64,000 bases of DNA from Roseiarcus sp963816065 (GTDB lineage Bacteria; Pseudomonadota; Alphaproteobacteria; Rhizobiales; Beijerinckiaceae): positions 210,428 to 274,427 of the forward strand of contig CAWFJG010000009.1 in the NCBI GenBank assembly GCA_963816065.1. The letters are read 5' to 3'. Positions 9,133-18,865 of this stretch are shown here, piece by piece; position 1 is the first letter of the stretch, and each line of letters starts with the position of its first letter. The notes below the pieces were generated by a model. That model saw only the letters and a program-made list of their open reading frames with translations. It ran no database searches and was not told where the DNA came from. Both the position numbers and the translations under genes were made by a program.

Positions 9133-9720
9133 TCAGTCCTGGAGGAAGTACTCTGCGCCCATGGCGTGACCCATCCGGAAGGACAGGAAATCGAGTCCCT
9201 GCTTAAACCGGTCCCAGTCGAAGCCTTGAGGATCCGCCCGGTCAATAGGATTGATCGTACCATGCGCCACGACCATGCGACGCTTGATCCTGCGACGATA
9301 GCAGATGTCGTAGACCAGCTGGACGACCGTGTCGTATTGCCAGTCGGTAAAGTCGGGCTTTCCCCCCGCCTTTCGAGTCTTTGCCGGATCGATCTGATAC
9401 ATCTCGATTCCGATCGATCGGGCATTGTGGTCCTTCACCGTCGGGTGTTTTTTCGGGTTCCCGGCGTGATAGGTGAGCTTTTCTTCGGCCGTGATCGCAT
9501 AGAGCAGGCCCTGCGTTCTTCCGATCCAATAGTGGGTCGAATGATTGTCTTTGTTGGCGCTGGACAAATAGTCGAGGCTCTGGGTCTCCGTGACCAAGCT
9601 CTCGGTGCCGTGGAGCACGATCTCGTCGACTAGCGTGCTGCCGCGAGACAGGCCGAACGCCCCAGGCTTCTGCTTCATGAACAGAAGGTTGGGCAAAGCC
9701 ATCTCGTATTTCGCGACCAT
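9133..9720 (-). CDS. N-acetylmuramoyl-L-alanine amidase (Amidase_2/PGRP fold)
   Basis: A 195-residue zinc amidase of the AmpD/T7-lysozyme fold, which cuts the bond between N-acetylmuramic acid and L-alanine of peptidoglycan. Zinc-site and core motifs are visible in order: EIVLHGTES (first His), STHYWIGRTQGLLYAI, YHAGNPKKHP, ARSIGIEMYQ, VVAHGTINP (second His) and RADPQGFDWDRF (Asp ligand). No signal peptide is present, so it is cytoplasmic, phage-derived or exported by another route. It stands alone, with no holin or other phage gene next to it. Length fits a bare catalytic domain. Confidence 0.8.
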   Translation of the reverse strand: MVAKYEMALPNLLFMKQKPGAFGLSRGSTLVDEIVLHGTESLVTETQSLDYLSSANKDNHSTHYWIGRTQGLLYAITAEEKLTYHAGNPKKHPTVKDHNARSIGIEMYQIDPAKTRKAGGKPDFTDWQYDTVVQLVYDICYRRRIKRRMVVAHGTINPIDRADPQGFDWDRFKQGLDFLSFRMGHAMGAEYFLQD

Positions 9721-10052
9721 GAGGGCCCCTCCATAAAAGACGCGCGGTATCGTTCACGCGAGAACAAACGATTACACACACGCGCGCGATAGAATGTGAG
9801 AGAGGTCACACGATGGAGGCTAATCACGACGTGCTTGAGCGAAAAGGGATCTTAGCGCCATCGCGCAATGGCGGAACCGCCAGTAGTCTGAAAAAATATA
9901 TCAGTGTGACAGTGCTCGTTAATAAAGGAGAAGAGCATTTGACGTATGGGCGCGGAGGATCGGGCCATCAAATACTGTTCCATCTTTCTTCCGCCGTCCG
10001 CTGCCGTCGTTCTAAACAGGTCGCCATGACCGCCAATCAGACGACAAGCTGT
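9721..10052. other. Gene-free stretch between two minus-strand genes
   Basis: There is locally more A+T than in the neighbours (around 9880-9950). A plus-strand ORF at 9813-10361 overlaps the 3' end of the cyclase gene and has no family-like sequence. A promoter for the amidase gene is expected near 9730-9790, but no clear -35/-10 pair was found. Confidence 0.35.
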
Positions 10053-11749
10053 TCACTCGGGAAGGCCGGCCTTGCGCAACCCCTCGAACAGGTGCTTGCG
10101 ATCCGGGTCGAACTTGAAGGGCCGTCCCTCCACGAACAGCCGCGCGCTGAAGTTGGGCGCCGTCGCGAGCAACGAGGCTCGGGCCGTCGCTGCGCCGTCG
10201 AAGTCGCCGAACTGGGCCCGACACGCCGCAAGGCCTGCCAGCACGCCGGCCTGCGGTTCGGCGACGCTGGCGTAGACGGCAGCTCCGTCCTCATAGGCGC
10301 TCGAGCAGTAGCAGGCGAGGCCGAGATTGGTCGTATACCATTGCGGGATGATGTGGATTGAGCGCCATGGCTTTCTCGATCCGCTTTCTGCCCTCGTCGG
10401 GCTTGCCGAGATAAGTCGCCAGCGGAGACCACAACGCGAGGATTTCGGGCGTCGTAGGGATTGAGCGCGTAGGCCTTCTTGTGATGCACCTCGGCCGCGT
10501 CCAGCAGCTTTCGATACATGTCGATCTGCCCGGCTACGAGATGGCACCAGCTGTCCGCCGGGTCCAGCGTCAGCGCCCGATCGGCAAGGCGAGCGACCTC
10601 GACCAGATCGCTTTCGCCCGGGTGGAGCGCCCAGTCGCGCAGCCGCATCAGCGCCAGCATCGCCATCGCGGCGGGGTAGTCCGGGGAGATCGCCAAGGCC
10701 CTTTCGAAGCAGTCGATGGCGTTGCGGGCTGAGGTGGGATCCAGGCGGTCGGCGTGGTGCAGGCCCTGCATCAGGAAGTCGAAGGCCCCGAGGCTTCCCA
10801 GGCGCTTGCGGGACGCAGACGCCGCGCCGGTCTGCTCGAGTCGCCCGGCGAGAGTCGCAACGATTGTCTCGATGAGTTCGTCCTGGACATCGAGGGCGTC
10901 CCCCGCGGCTCGGTCGTAGCGCTCGGCCCACAGGATCCTGCCGGATTCGCCCTCGACCAGCGCTGCTTGCAGACGCAGGCGCGATGGGCTCCGCCGCACC
11001 GCGCCGGCGACGACGAAGCGCACCCCAAGCGCCGAGGCGACTTTTCGTGGATCCAGGTCGGGGTCGAAGGCGAAGGTTGAGGCGCGGCTCAGGACCGCAA
11101 GCGTGCTGAAGCGCGACAGCGCGGCGATCAGGTCATCCGCCAGACCTTCCCCCCAATAGCGATCTTCCTTCGGGGCCTGAAACGGCAACACAGCGAGGCT
11201 AAACCCGCTCGACGTCTCGGGCGCAGGATCGGGCTCCCCAAGGCGGATGCGCGCAGTCCTGACCGGGTCGCGGATCCCCTTCAGGATCTGTGCGCCGATC
11301 CGCTCGATTGTAAGGTCGGTCCGTTGGTTCAGCGCGTCCAGAACCTTGTCGGAGAGGCAAACGCCCCCAGGGTAAGAAAGGCTCTCGAGCCGCGCCGCGA
11401 TATTGACGGTCTCTCCCAGCAGATCGCCGCCATTGGGATGGACGCGGCCGGCGTGAAGCCCAATGCGGTATGGCAGCGTTTCAACTCCGCCGGCGTTCGC
11501 CTTCGCCAACGCCCGCTGCACATCCACCGCGCAGGCCACGGCGCTCTCCGGCGCCGAAAACTCCGCAAGTACGCTGTCGCCGCCGGTCGAGAAGATCCGT
11601 CCGCCTCGGGTTTCGATCGCGGCGTCGATGACCTTCCGACTGGCGCCCAGCGCGGCGAGCGCGCGCTGCTCGTCCAGGCTCATCGCCCGCGAATAGTTGG
11701 CTGCGTCGGCCGCAAGGATCGTGGCGACGCGAGCAGGCGATATCACCAT
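10053..11749 (-). CDS. Class III adenylate/guanylate cyclase with TolB-like and TPR regions, two frameshifts
   Basis: GAGGAG six bases upstream favours the ATG at 11749 (MVISPARVATILAAD) over 11782. Residues 1-170 are a class III nucleotide cyclase domain that would make cAMP or cGMP, with metal-site Asp in ILAADAANYSRAM and FSTGGDSVLAEF, and GETVNIAARLESL. Next is a TolB-N-like module (LAVLPFQAP, YWGEGLADDLIAALSRFSTL), then TPR-like helices (CFERALAISPDYPAAMAMLA). This architecture is common in Rhizobiales. The frame breaks at about 10447 and 10346 (one extra C each on the coding strand). Removing them restores ALNPYDAEILALW and NPHHPQWYTTNLG, after which the protein ends GLRKAGLPE at 10053. 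It is a soluble signalling enzyme of unknown stimulus. Confidence 0.75.
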
Positions 11750-12034
11750 CGGCTCTCCTCTGCGTTCGATCACGGCTCCCACATTCGAACGAGGCCGCCA
11801 GGACCAAGGCGGATGCGGAGACCCTTCTCCCCCGCGGAGCTACATTTTACCTATCGCGCCCGTACGGCGGCAACCCCGGCTCGTTGCTCGACACAAGGAC
11901 TGCCGCTCCATCCCCGCAAACAGCGCTGTAGCTCAGCATCCCGACGTCGAACCCGCCGCATGCACCCGGCAGGGTTCGAGCGTTGTCACGGTCCGTCACA
12001 TCGGATTCAGACCCGATGGCGAGAATAGACGGGC

Positions 12035-13066
12035 TCAGGCCGGCGTCGGCGCGTCGGCGCGCAAGAGTTTCTCGTGCTTCAATTCCGCCCACAGGTCGGC
12101 GGGGATTGGATGGGTGAACGCCGCGAGGTTGCGCTCGACCTGATCGACCCTGATCGCGCCGGGGATGATCGACGCCACGATCGGATGGCCGAGGGGAAAC
12201 TGCAGCGCCGCAGCGGCGATCGGAACGCCGTACCGTTTGCACACGGCCTCGATCTTGGCTACCCGCGCCAAGATCTCAGGGCCGGCGGGCGCGTAATTGT
12301 ACATCGCGCCCGGAACGGCGCCGGTCGCCAGAATGCCAGAGTTGTAGCCGCCGCCGATCACGATTCCCACCCCGCGCTCGGCGCAGCGAGGGAATTCCTC
12401 GTCGAGCACGTCAGTCTCGAGCAGTGTGTAGCGCAGCGCCAACAAGAAGAAATCCATGTCGAAGGCGTCGAGAAAGCGCGGGATCGACCCCATCATATTG
12501 AGCCCGGCGCCGATGCTGTTGATCGCGCCCTGGTCGCGCAACTCGGCAAGCGCGCGCCATCCGCTCACGGTCAACTGATTAAAATAGGCGTCGACGGCAG
12601 CCTGGTTCCTGTGACTAAAACCATCGAGATCGTGGACGAGCAGCAGATCGACGCGGTTGATTCCGAGCCGCTGCAGGCTGTCCTCGAACGATCGCATCAC
12701 GCCGTCGTAGCCGTAGTCGAACACAGTCTCGAAATCGAGCCCGCCGATCCATTGGCCGCGCTCGAACGGCCCAGGCTTCAGGGGCCTCTTCAACAGCCGC
12801 CCGATTTTGGTGGAAAGAACGTAATCTTCGCGCGGGCGCCGGTAGAGCGAGCGGCCGAGTCGGTGTTCGGCCAGCCCGCGGCCGTACCAGGGCGAGGTAT
12901 CGAAATAACGGACGCCGCCGCCCCAGGCGGCGGATATCACCTCGGCCGCCTCCTGGTCGTCGACCCTGTCGAAGAGTTCGCCTAGCGGCGCCGTGCCTAA
13001 TCCGATTTCGCTGACCGGGAGCCCGGTCCGCCCGAGCTTCCGGAAGCCGATCTCGCGGGGATTCAT
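12035..13066 (-). CDS. Aldo/keto reductase, D-threo-aldose/L-fucose dehydrogenase type
   Basis: A 343-residue NAD(P)-dependent oxidoreductase that starts MNPREIGFRKLGRTGLPVSE at 13066. The catalytic tetrad is visible: Asp and Tyr in RYFDTSPWYGRGLAE, Lys in LSTKIGR and His in LLLVHDLDG. The start ATG overlaps the stop of a small upstream ORF (ATGA). Relatives oxidise L-fucose or D-threo-aldoses, or pyridoxal; no sugar pathway gene adjoins, so the substrate is open. Length is normal and all core motifs are intact. Confidence 0.85.
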   Translation of the reverse strand: MNPREIGFRKLGRTGLPVSEIGLGTAPLGELFDRVDDQEAAEVISAAWGGGVRYFDTSPWYGRGLAEHRLGRSLYRRPREDYVLSTKIGRLLKRPLKPGPFERGQWIGGLDFETVFDYGYDGVMRSFEDSLQRLGINRVDLLLVHDLDGFSHRNQAAVDAYFNQLTVSGWRALAELRDQGAINSIGAGLNMMGSIPRFLDAFDMDFFLLALRYTLLETDVLDEEFPRCAERGVGIVIGGGYNSGILATGAVPGAMYNYAPAGPEILARVAKIEAVCKRYGVPIAAAALQFPLGHPIVASIIPGAIRVDQVERNLAAFTHPIPADLWAELKHEKLLRADAPTPA

Positions 13067-13275
13067 TGTTCCGGCTCGGGTTCGAATCGCAGCGGATAAA
13101 CACGCGTAGCGCGCGACCGCATGCCGCGCAAAGCTGCGGTTTCGGCAATGTCCCTGTCGAAGACGACCACGATGCAAACGACTTTCTCTTGCGCCTCAAG
13201 CATGACGCCCGACCCTCTGCACCGGACCGCCGGCTTGAGCGCCTCGCCCACGAAATCGTGGCGCAATTTCATCAC
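13063..13275 (-). CDS. Small ORF coupled to the aldo/keto reductase gene (doubtful)
   Basis: The 70-residue ORF has a hydrophobic centre (VVCIVVVFDRDIAETAAL) and no recognised domain. The only support is its stop codon, which overlaps the reductase ATG in an ATGA, a usual operon arrangement. No clear ribosome-binding site was found. It may be the tail of a decayed gene; 13276-13560 upstream shows no coding signal. Confidence 0.25.
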   Translation of the reverse strand: MMKLRHDFVGEALKPAVRCRGSGVMLEAQEKVVCIVVVFDRDIAETAALRGMRSRATRVYPLRFEPEPEQ

Positions 13276-13560
13276 ACAGCAAGCCTTTGACTCTCCTTCC
13301 CGTCTTCGTCCGCGCGAGGGGGATAATTCCGCTCGTCATGGCTTCGGGGGAAGGCCGAATACGGCGTCCTCCCACGCTGAGACGAAGACATCTCAACGGT
13401 TCGGGAAGCAAGCTTGCGGAGCTTGTGTTCCGCCCCGGAGTTTCGACCTGGACCAGAAGTCGCACGGGGCCTCTCCAATCTTCCATACATTTTCAACGAA
13501 CAAGCCCGTGGAAAGCAAGGGGTCCCCGAGCTCAGCCAGCGATTCCCGATTAGGCCAGCG

Positions 13561-14052
13561 CTACCCCTTCGCCATCCAGAAATCGGCCTGAAGCGCCGCA
13601 GCCTCGTCCTCGAGCAACGGACCGACGACTTCGGTCGGACGCTGGCCGGCCTTGAACACGAGCTCGCAAGGCAGGTCGAGGGTCGGGTTTTCCTCATGCG
13701 CGCCGGTCTGGACTTTCAGCGCCTTTTCGCTCTGCCCGTAGACGACGCGGCCGATCCCGGCCCAGTAGATCGCGCCGGCGCACATCGCACACGGCTCCGC
13801 CGAAGTGTAGAGCGTGCAGCGTTGAAGGAATGGAAGCTCGTAGGCGCGGGCCGCGCGCGAGGCGAGCAGGCGCTCGGCATGAGCGGTTCGGTCGCGGCCT
13901 TCGCTGGTGAAGCCGTTGCCCTGTTCCATCAAGACTTTGCCGTCGCCGTCGGCGAGCACCGAGCCGAAGGGATGATCGCCGGTTTCGCGGGCTCGTTGGG
14001 CGACCACAAAGGCCTGGCGCAGGAGGGCTTCATCGGTGGGGCGGACGGACAT
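13561..14052 (-). CDS. Nucleoside/guanine deaminase (cytidine-deaminase fold)
   Basis: A 163-residue zinc deaminase with start MSVRPTDEALLRQAFVVAQ at 14052. The zinc site is intact: THAE-type motif in RTAHAERLLAS (His ligand and proton-shuttling Glu) and AEPCAMCAGAIYWAG (two Cys ligands). The GAIYWAG segment and C-terminal extension are like GuaD-type guanine deaminases more than tRNA deaminase TadA, so guanine or a related base is the likely substrate. The next gene upstream, DUF4239, starts on the same strand 34 bases before it. A role in purine salvage would suit the purine/nucleoside-type ABC importer 1.2 kb away, though that operon runs in the other direction. Confidence 0.8.
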   Translation of the reverse strand: MSVRPTDEALLRQAFVVAQRARETGDHPFGSVLADGDGKVLMEQGNGFTSEGRDRTAHAERLLASRAARAYELPFLQRCTLYTSAEPCAMCAGAIYWAGIGRVVYGQSEKALKVQTGAHEENPTLDLPCELVFKAGQRPTEVVGPLLEDEAAALQADFWMAKG

Positions 14053-14086
14053 TGACTGCGACTCCTTCTTGCGGGCGCGGTCCGGC

Positions 14087-14887
14087 TCATCGGCTTCCGC
14101 CAACCCTGCCCTGCCCTTGCTCCTGCCCCATATAGCGCAGCACCTGCTCGAGCGGCGCGGAAGATGCGCGGAAAATCCCCGAATAGGGGGCACTGAGATC
14201 GACGATCAGAAAGCCGACGCTCGCCACGGCGATGGCGCCGCAGCCGAGCGCGGCGACCGCCATCGCGCTCGCCCGCGACATCAAGCCAAAGCCGAGAAAC
14301 AGTCCGGTCGCCCAGCCCACAACGGTCAGGACGAGTGGGTAGGACACGGGGCTTGCGAGCGCGAACGCCATTTGCAGACGCGACTGAGCGATTCCATCGA
14401 CCGTCGCATTGGCCGCGGCGAGCGCGGTTCGCTGCCGGTCGGTCGTCGGCGTCAGCGAGTCCAGATAGGCCTCCCGGCGCCGAAGATTGGCGATCGCCGC
14501 GGAGAAGGTGTCGGCGGCGAACTCCTTGTCGCTTTGCTCGCGGCCCCAGACCTCCGCGATGGTCTTAGCCAGGTCCTGCCGCAGGAGCGCGCGTCCCGGG
14601 TCCGCGTCGGCCCCATAGTCGGCGAGGGCGAGATCGAACGCGAGGACCCTGGCCGCCATACTCTGGATCGCGAGGTTCTGGCCCGAATAGACCCCGTAGG
14701 CCGTCCAGATGAGGAGCCCCAACGTCAGCGCCGAGAGGAGCGACAGGAGCCCGACCACGGCGCCGATCATATCGCGCGCCGGTCCGGTCGTCAGACGTTC
14801 CGGAAGGAGACGCTGCAGCGCCAGTCCGAAACATCCGCTCGCAAAAACGGTCGCGGCGACCGCTAGCCCAAACCTCGACGCGTCCAT
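14087..14887 (-). CDS. DUF4239 membrane protein
   Basis: A 266-residue integral membrane protein with start MDASRFGLAVAATVFASG at 14887. There are two N-terminal hydrophobic helices, the second in IGAVVGLLSLLSALTLGLLI. A long soluble middle (about residues 75-195) follows, then two C-terminal helices around VLTVVGWATGLFLGFGLM and ALGCGAIAVASVGFLIV. The 2+2 helix layout and the VYSGQNLAIQSMAARVLAFD segment are typical of DUF4239 (bestrophin-like) proteins, whose role is unknown. It lies 34 bases upstream of the deaminase gene and is probably cotranscribed. Confidence 0.75.
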   Translation of the reverse strand: MDASRFGLAVAATVFASGCFGLALQRLLPERLTTGPARDMIGAVVGLLSLLSALTLGLLIWTAYGVYSGQNLAIQSMAARVLAFDLALADYGADADPGRALLRQDLAKTIAEVWGREQSDKEFAADTFSAAIANLRRREAYLDSLTPTTDRQRTALAAANATVDGIAQSRLQMAFALASPVSYPLVLTVVGWATGLFLGFGLMSRASAMAVAALGCGAIAVASVGFLIVDLSAPYSGIFRASSAPLEQVLRYMGQEQGQGRVGGSR

Positions 14888-15074
14888 GACGCCCTGCCCG
14901 CCCTTGAAGACGCCTCGACGGGTTTCTCGGGCGCCGAACCTAGTAATCACGAACCGCGCCGCCCACACAACCGCGGCGTCGGGCCGCCGCCAGGCGCCCA
15001 ACGAATGCGCGGCGCTGCCCCGTTCCTGAGCAGGCCCGAACGCCCAACTGTCCGGCGGATGTCCGGCAATTCAT

Positions 15075-15102
15075 TTGACACTGGCTTGCGCCGCGATAGG
15101 GT
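15075..15102 (+). promoter_or_regulatory. Possible promoter of the BMP-type ABC importer operon
   Basis: A perfect TTGACA (15075-15080), a 16-base spacer and TAGGGT (15097-15102) lie about 140 bases upstream of the GTG start at 15240. The -10 match is weak. The rest of 14888-15239 shows no gene. Confidence 0.35.
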
Positions 15103-15239
15103 CGCGTCAGAGCGATCCGGACGGCGTCTTGCGCTCGCGCGCGGCGCGGCGGATTCGTTCCTTTCCGGCGCCGATCTTGCGTTTACGATCCCCGGGCGAA
15201 GGGGTGAAAATTGGGGCTGGCGGTCAAGGGAATGCCGAG

Positions 15240-16806
15240 GTGAAGGTTGAAGCTCCCCTGCGACTGGAGCTGGTTGGCGTCAGCAAGTCGTTTCCCGGCG
15301 TGCGCGCCAACGAAAACGTCCACCTCCAAGTCAAGCCCGGCGAGATTCACGCGCTGCTCGGCGAGAACGGGGCAGGCAAGTCGACCCTCGTGAAGATGAT
15401 TTATGGGGTCCAGGCGCCGGACGAGGGCCAGATTCTGTTCGACGGCGCGCCGGTCCGAATCTCCAATCCGCGTGCCGCCCGCCGCCTCGGCATTGGCATG
15501 GTTTTCCAGCATTTCTCGCTGTTCGAGGCGCTGACGGTGCTGGAAAACATCGCGCTCGGCCTCGACGCGCGCCTGTCCCAGCGCGAGCTGCTGGCCGAAT
15601 TCCACAGAGTGCTCGATCTCTACCACCTCAAGCTCGATGCGCGCCGTATCGTCTCGACGCTCAGCGTCGGCGAGCGCCAGCGAATTGAGATCGTGCGCGC
15701 GCTACTGCTCAATCCGCGCCTCCTGATCATGGACGAGCCGACCTCGGTCCTGACGCCGCAGGAGGTCGAGCAACTGTTCGAGGTGCTGCGCCGGCTCGCG
15801 GCGAGCGGCTGCTCGATCCTCTATATTTCCCACAAGCTGCACGAGATCGTCGCGCTTTGCGATACGGCCACGATCCTGCGCGGCGGCAAGGTGGTCGGGA
15901 TTGCCGATCCCAAGAACGAAACGTCGCGCTCGATGGCGGAAATGATGATCGGCGCCAATCTCAAGGAGATTTCCAAGCCGCTCGATCGCGTGTTCGGCCT
16001 GCCGAAGCTCGAAGTGCGGAACCTCAGTCTGCCGAAGCCCACCGAATTCGGGGTCGCGCTGCGAGACGTCACGCTCTGCGTTCGGGCGGGCGAAGTGTTC
16101 GGCGTCGCGGGCGTGGCCGGCAACGGGCAGAACGAGCTCCTTTCCGCGTTGAGCGGCGAATCGCTCGCGCCGGAATCCGAATGCCGTGATTCTGTCGGGC
16201 GAAGGCATCGGGCAGCTCGGCGTCACCGAGCGCCGTGGAATGGGCCTCTGCGCGGTCCCCGAGGAGCGCCATGGCCACGCGGCGGTGAGCGAGTTCTCCC
16301 TCACCGACAACGCTTCGCTGACCGGACGCAACCGGATGGCGTTCGTCAGCTATGGCCTGATCGACCCGGACAAGGCGAGCGACTACGCTTCGGAAGTGAT
16401 CGGCGCGTTCACCGTCAAGACCACGGGGCCGAACGCGCTGGCGGGGTCGCTCTCGGGCGGCAACTTGCAGAAATTCATCATGGGGCGGGAGATCCTGCAA
16501 AGACCCGAGGCGCTGGTCGTCTGTCAGCCGACCTGGGGCGTCGACGCCGGGGCGGCGGCCGCGATCCACCAGGCGATCGTCGATCTGGCGGGGCGCGGCT
16601 CGGCGGTGCTCGTCATCTCCCAGGACCTCGACGAGCTTCTGACCCTGTGCGACACGATTGCGGTCATCAATCTTGGCGGGCTATCGAACCCGATGAAGGT
16701 TGGCGAGGCCTCGATCGAGGAAATTGGGCTTCTCATGGGCGGCGTGCATGGCGATCCGTCGGGGACCGAGGAAATGACGGAGCACCTGCATGCGCATCCG
16801 GCTTGA
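15240..16806 (+). CDS. BMP-type (purine/nucleoside) ABC importer, duplicated ATPase, one frameshift
   Basis: An RbsA/NupA-like protein of about 520 residues with two ABC modules. It powers uptake through the two permeases that follow. Module 1 has LLGENGAGKST (Walker A), LSVGERQRIEIVRAL (signature) and LLIMDEPTSVLTP (Walker B). Module 2 has GVAGNGQNELL, LSGGNLQKFIMGRE and a Walker-B region ALVVCQPTWGVD, where Cys-Gln-Pro replaces the usual Asp-Glu-Pro; a degenerate second module is normal in this family. The GTG at 15240 is chosen because homology begins at once and AAGGGA lies eight bases upstream. The frame breaks at about 16175, where one extra A must be removed to read ESDAVILSGEGIG. Its 3' end overlaps the first permease by 17 bases. 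Confidence 0.85.
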
Positions 16807-17890
16807 GAAGCGGCTCGCTCGGAGCCGCTTGATGCTGGTGGCGACGCCGGTCGCCTCGGTGCTGCTGACCATGCTGCTCGGCGCGATCATTTTCGAGCTG
16901 ATCGGCTTCGACGGACCCGACGCGATCTACCAGACCTTCATTACCCCGATCGTCGCGTCCTACAAGTGGATCGACGTGCTGACCAAGGCGGCGCCGCTGA
17001 TCATCATCGGGCTCGGGCTTTCGCTCGGCAACCAGGCCAAGATCTGGAACATCGGCGCCGAGGGCCAGTACGTGATCGGCGCCCTCGCCGGCGCCGGCGT
17101 CGCCCTCGCCGTTCCGACCGCGCCGGGTTTTGTCGCTATTCCGCTGATGATCGCGGCGGGCGTCCTCGGCGGCATGGCCTGGGCGGCGATCCCGGCGGTG
17201 TTGCGGACGCGCCTCAACGTCTCGGAAGTCCTGTCCACCCTGATGCTCGTCTATGTCGCGATGCAGGTGCTGAACTATTTGATCGGCGGGCCGTGGAAGG
17301 ACCCGAACGGGCACAACTTCCCGCAGACGGCGCCGTTCAATCCCTCGCAGACCCTGCCCCATGCGATTCCGGGCACCGTGATCCCGCCGGGCTTCCTCGT
17401 CGCCATCGCGCTCACGGCGGTCTTCTGGATCCTGATGGCCCGGTCGGTGTACGGCTTCTCGGTCCGCACCGTCGGCGCCGCGCCGAGCGCCGCGCGCTAC
17501 GGCGGCTTCGACGCCGCGCGGACGGTTTGGTCGACCTTGATGATCAGCGGCGGCATGGCGGGCCTCGCGGGCATTCTCGAGGCGATGAGCCAGCTCGGCC
17601 AGATCAACCTCGGCTTCCCGTCGGGCTACGGCTTCACCGCGATCATCGTCTCATTCCTCGGGCGGCTGCACCCGATCGGCGTATTCCTCGCCGGGCTGAT
17701 CCTCGCCGTCACTTACGTCGGGGGGCAGGTGGCGCAGACGGTGGTGCACGTGCCTCAGGCGACCGCCGGCATCTTCCAGGCGACCATGCTGTTCTTCATT
17801 CTGGCGAGCGACATCCTGGTCCGCTACCGCGTGCGTTTCGTCCGGGAAGCGCCCGGCGCGAAGCCGGCGGCCGCGGGAGCCTCGGCATGA
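16790..17890 (+). CDS. BMP-type ABC importer, permease 1
   Basis: A 366-residue inner-membrane permease of the BPD_transp_2 (YufP/NupP) family. It has about eight to ten hydrophobic helices and the family run LGNQAKIWNIGAEGQYVIGA near residues 77-96. The C-terminal part has INLGFPSGYGFTAIIVSFLG. With the partner permease it forms the channel for a nucleoside or purine base. The start overlaps the ATPase gene and the stop overlaps the next ATG (ATGA), so the operon is tightly coupled. Confidence 0.88.
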   Translation: MRIRLEKRLARSRLMLVATPVASVLLTMLLGAIIFELIGFDGPDAIYQTFITPIVASYKWIDVLTKAAPLIIIGLGLSLGNQAKIWNIGAEGQYVIGALAGAGVALAVPTAPGFVAIPLMIAAGVLGGMAWAAIPAVLRTRLNVSEVLSTLMLVYVAMQVLNYLIGGPWKDPNGHNFPQTAPFNPSQTLPHAIPGTVIPPGFLVAIALTAVFWILMARSVYGFSVRTVGAAPSAARYGGFDAARTVWSTLMISGGMAGLAGILEAMSQLGQINLGFPSGYGFTAIIVSFLGRLHPIGVFLAGLILAVTYVGGQVAQTVVHVPQATAGIFQATMLFFILASDILVRYRVRFVREAPGAKPAAAGASA

Positions 17891-18828
17891 CCATCGGCTT
17901 CTTCATCGACGCCCTGGTCACCGTGATCGGCGTGACGACGCCGATCCTTCTCGCGGCGACGGGCGAACTGGTGGTGGAGAAGAGCGGCGTCATCAATCTC
18001 GGGGTCGAGGGCATGATGCTGATCGGGGCCGTCACCGCCTTCGCCGTCGCCTTCGATTTCGGCCCCGAGCTGGGGGACGCCGCCCCGTGGGTCGGCGTCC
18101 TTTCCGCCGCGGCCGCGGGCGCGCTCTCCTCGATGCTGTTCGCCGTTCTGGCCCTGACCCTCGGGTCGAACCAGGTGGCGACGGGGCTCGCGCTGACGAT
18201 CTTCGGCATCGGCCTGTCCTCGCTGATCGGAGCGGGCTACGTCGGCATGACGGTGCCGTCGTTCGAATCGGTCTTTCCCGACTGGCTCGCGGGCGATCCC
18301 GTTTGGCGGGCGCTGTTCGGCTATAGTCCGCTCGTCTATTTCGCGGTCGCCATGGTCTTCTTCGTCGGGTGGTTCCTGAACGGCACCCGGTCGGGCCTCG
18401 TCCTGCGCGCGGTCGGCGAGAACGACGTCTCCGCTCATTCGATCGGCTATCCGGTGATCGGCATCCGCTACGCCTCCATCGCCTTCGGCGGCGCGATGGC
18501 GGGAATCGGCGGCTCCTACTTCTCGATGGTCATCACGCCGATGTGGGCCGAGCAGATGACGGCGGGGCGCGGCTGGATCGCGCTCGCGCTCGTCGTCTTC
18601 TCCGGCTGGCGCGCCGGCCGCCTGCTCGCAGGCGCCTATTTCTTCGGCATCCTGATGACGCTCGAACTCTACGCCAAGGCCTCGGGCTTCTCGTTCCTGC
18701 CGTCGCAATTCTGGGCGGCGATGCCGTATCTGATGGCGGTCTTCGTGCTCGCCGTGATATCCGCTCGCGGCGTGGCGGGAAGCGAGGCCCCGGCCTGCCT
18801 CGGCCGCCCCTTCCTGCCGAACTCCTGA
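17887..18828 (+). CDS. BMP-type ABC importer, permease 2
   Basis: A 313-residue inner-membrane permease, the YufQ/NupQ-type partner. The family signature ELVVEKSGVINLGVEGMMLI lies near residues 28-47, then SNQVATGLALTIFGIGLSSL and AGRGWIALALVVFSGWR. ATG at 17887 overlaps the previous stop. Intact, normal length. The first binding-protein gene follows after 37 bases. Confidence 0.88.
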   Translation: MTIGFFIDALVTVIGVTTPILLAATGELVVEKSGVINLGVEGMMLIGAVTAFAVAFDFGPELGDAAPWVGVLSAAAAGALSSMLFAVLALTLGSNQVATGLALTIFGIGLSSLIGAGYVGMTVPSFESVFPDWLAGDPVWRALFGYSPLVYFAVAMVFFVGWFLNGTRSGLVLRAVGENDVSAHSIGYPVIGIRYASIAFGGAMAGIGGSYFSMVITPMWAEQMTAGRGWIALALVVFSGWRAGRLLAGAYFFGILMTLELYAKASGFSFLPSQFWAAMPYLMAVFVLAVISARGVAGSEAPACLGRPFLPNS

Positions 18829-18865
18829 AAGAGCCAGTGCCGACAAGAAGTAGGAGGAGGAAACC

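Noticed and set aside
9133..9720. Amidase as evidence of a prophage
   Set aside because: No holin, terminase, portal, integrase or tail gene is nearby; the gene can be of cellular origin.
9813..10361. 182-codon plus-strand ORF
   Set aside because: It overlaps the 3' end of the cyclase gene and has no recognisable sequence.
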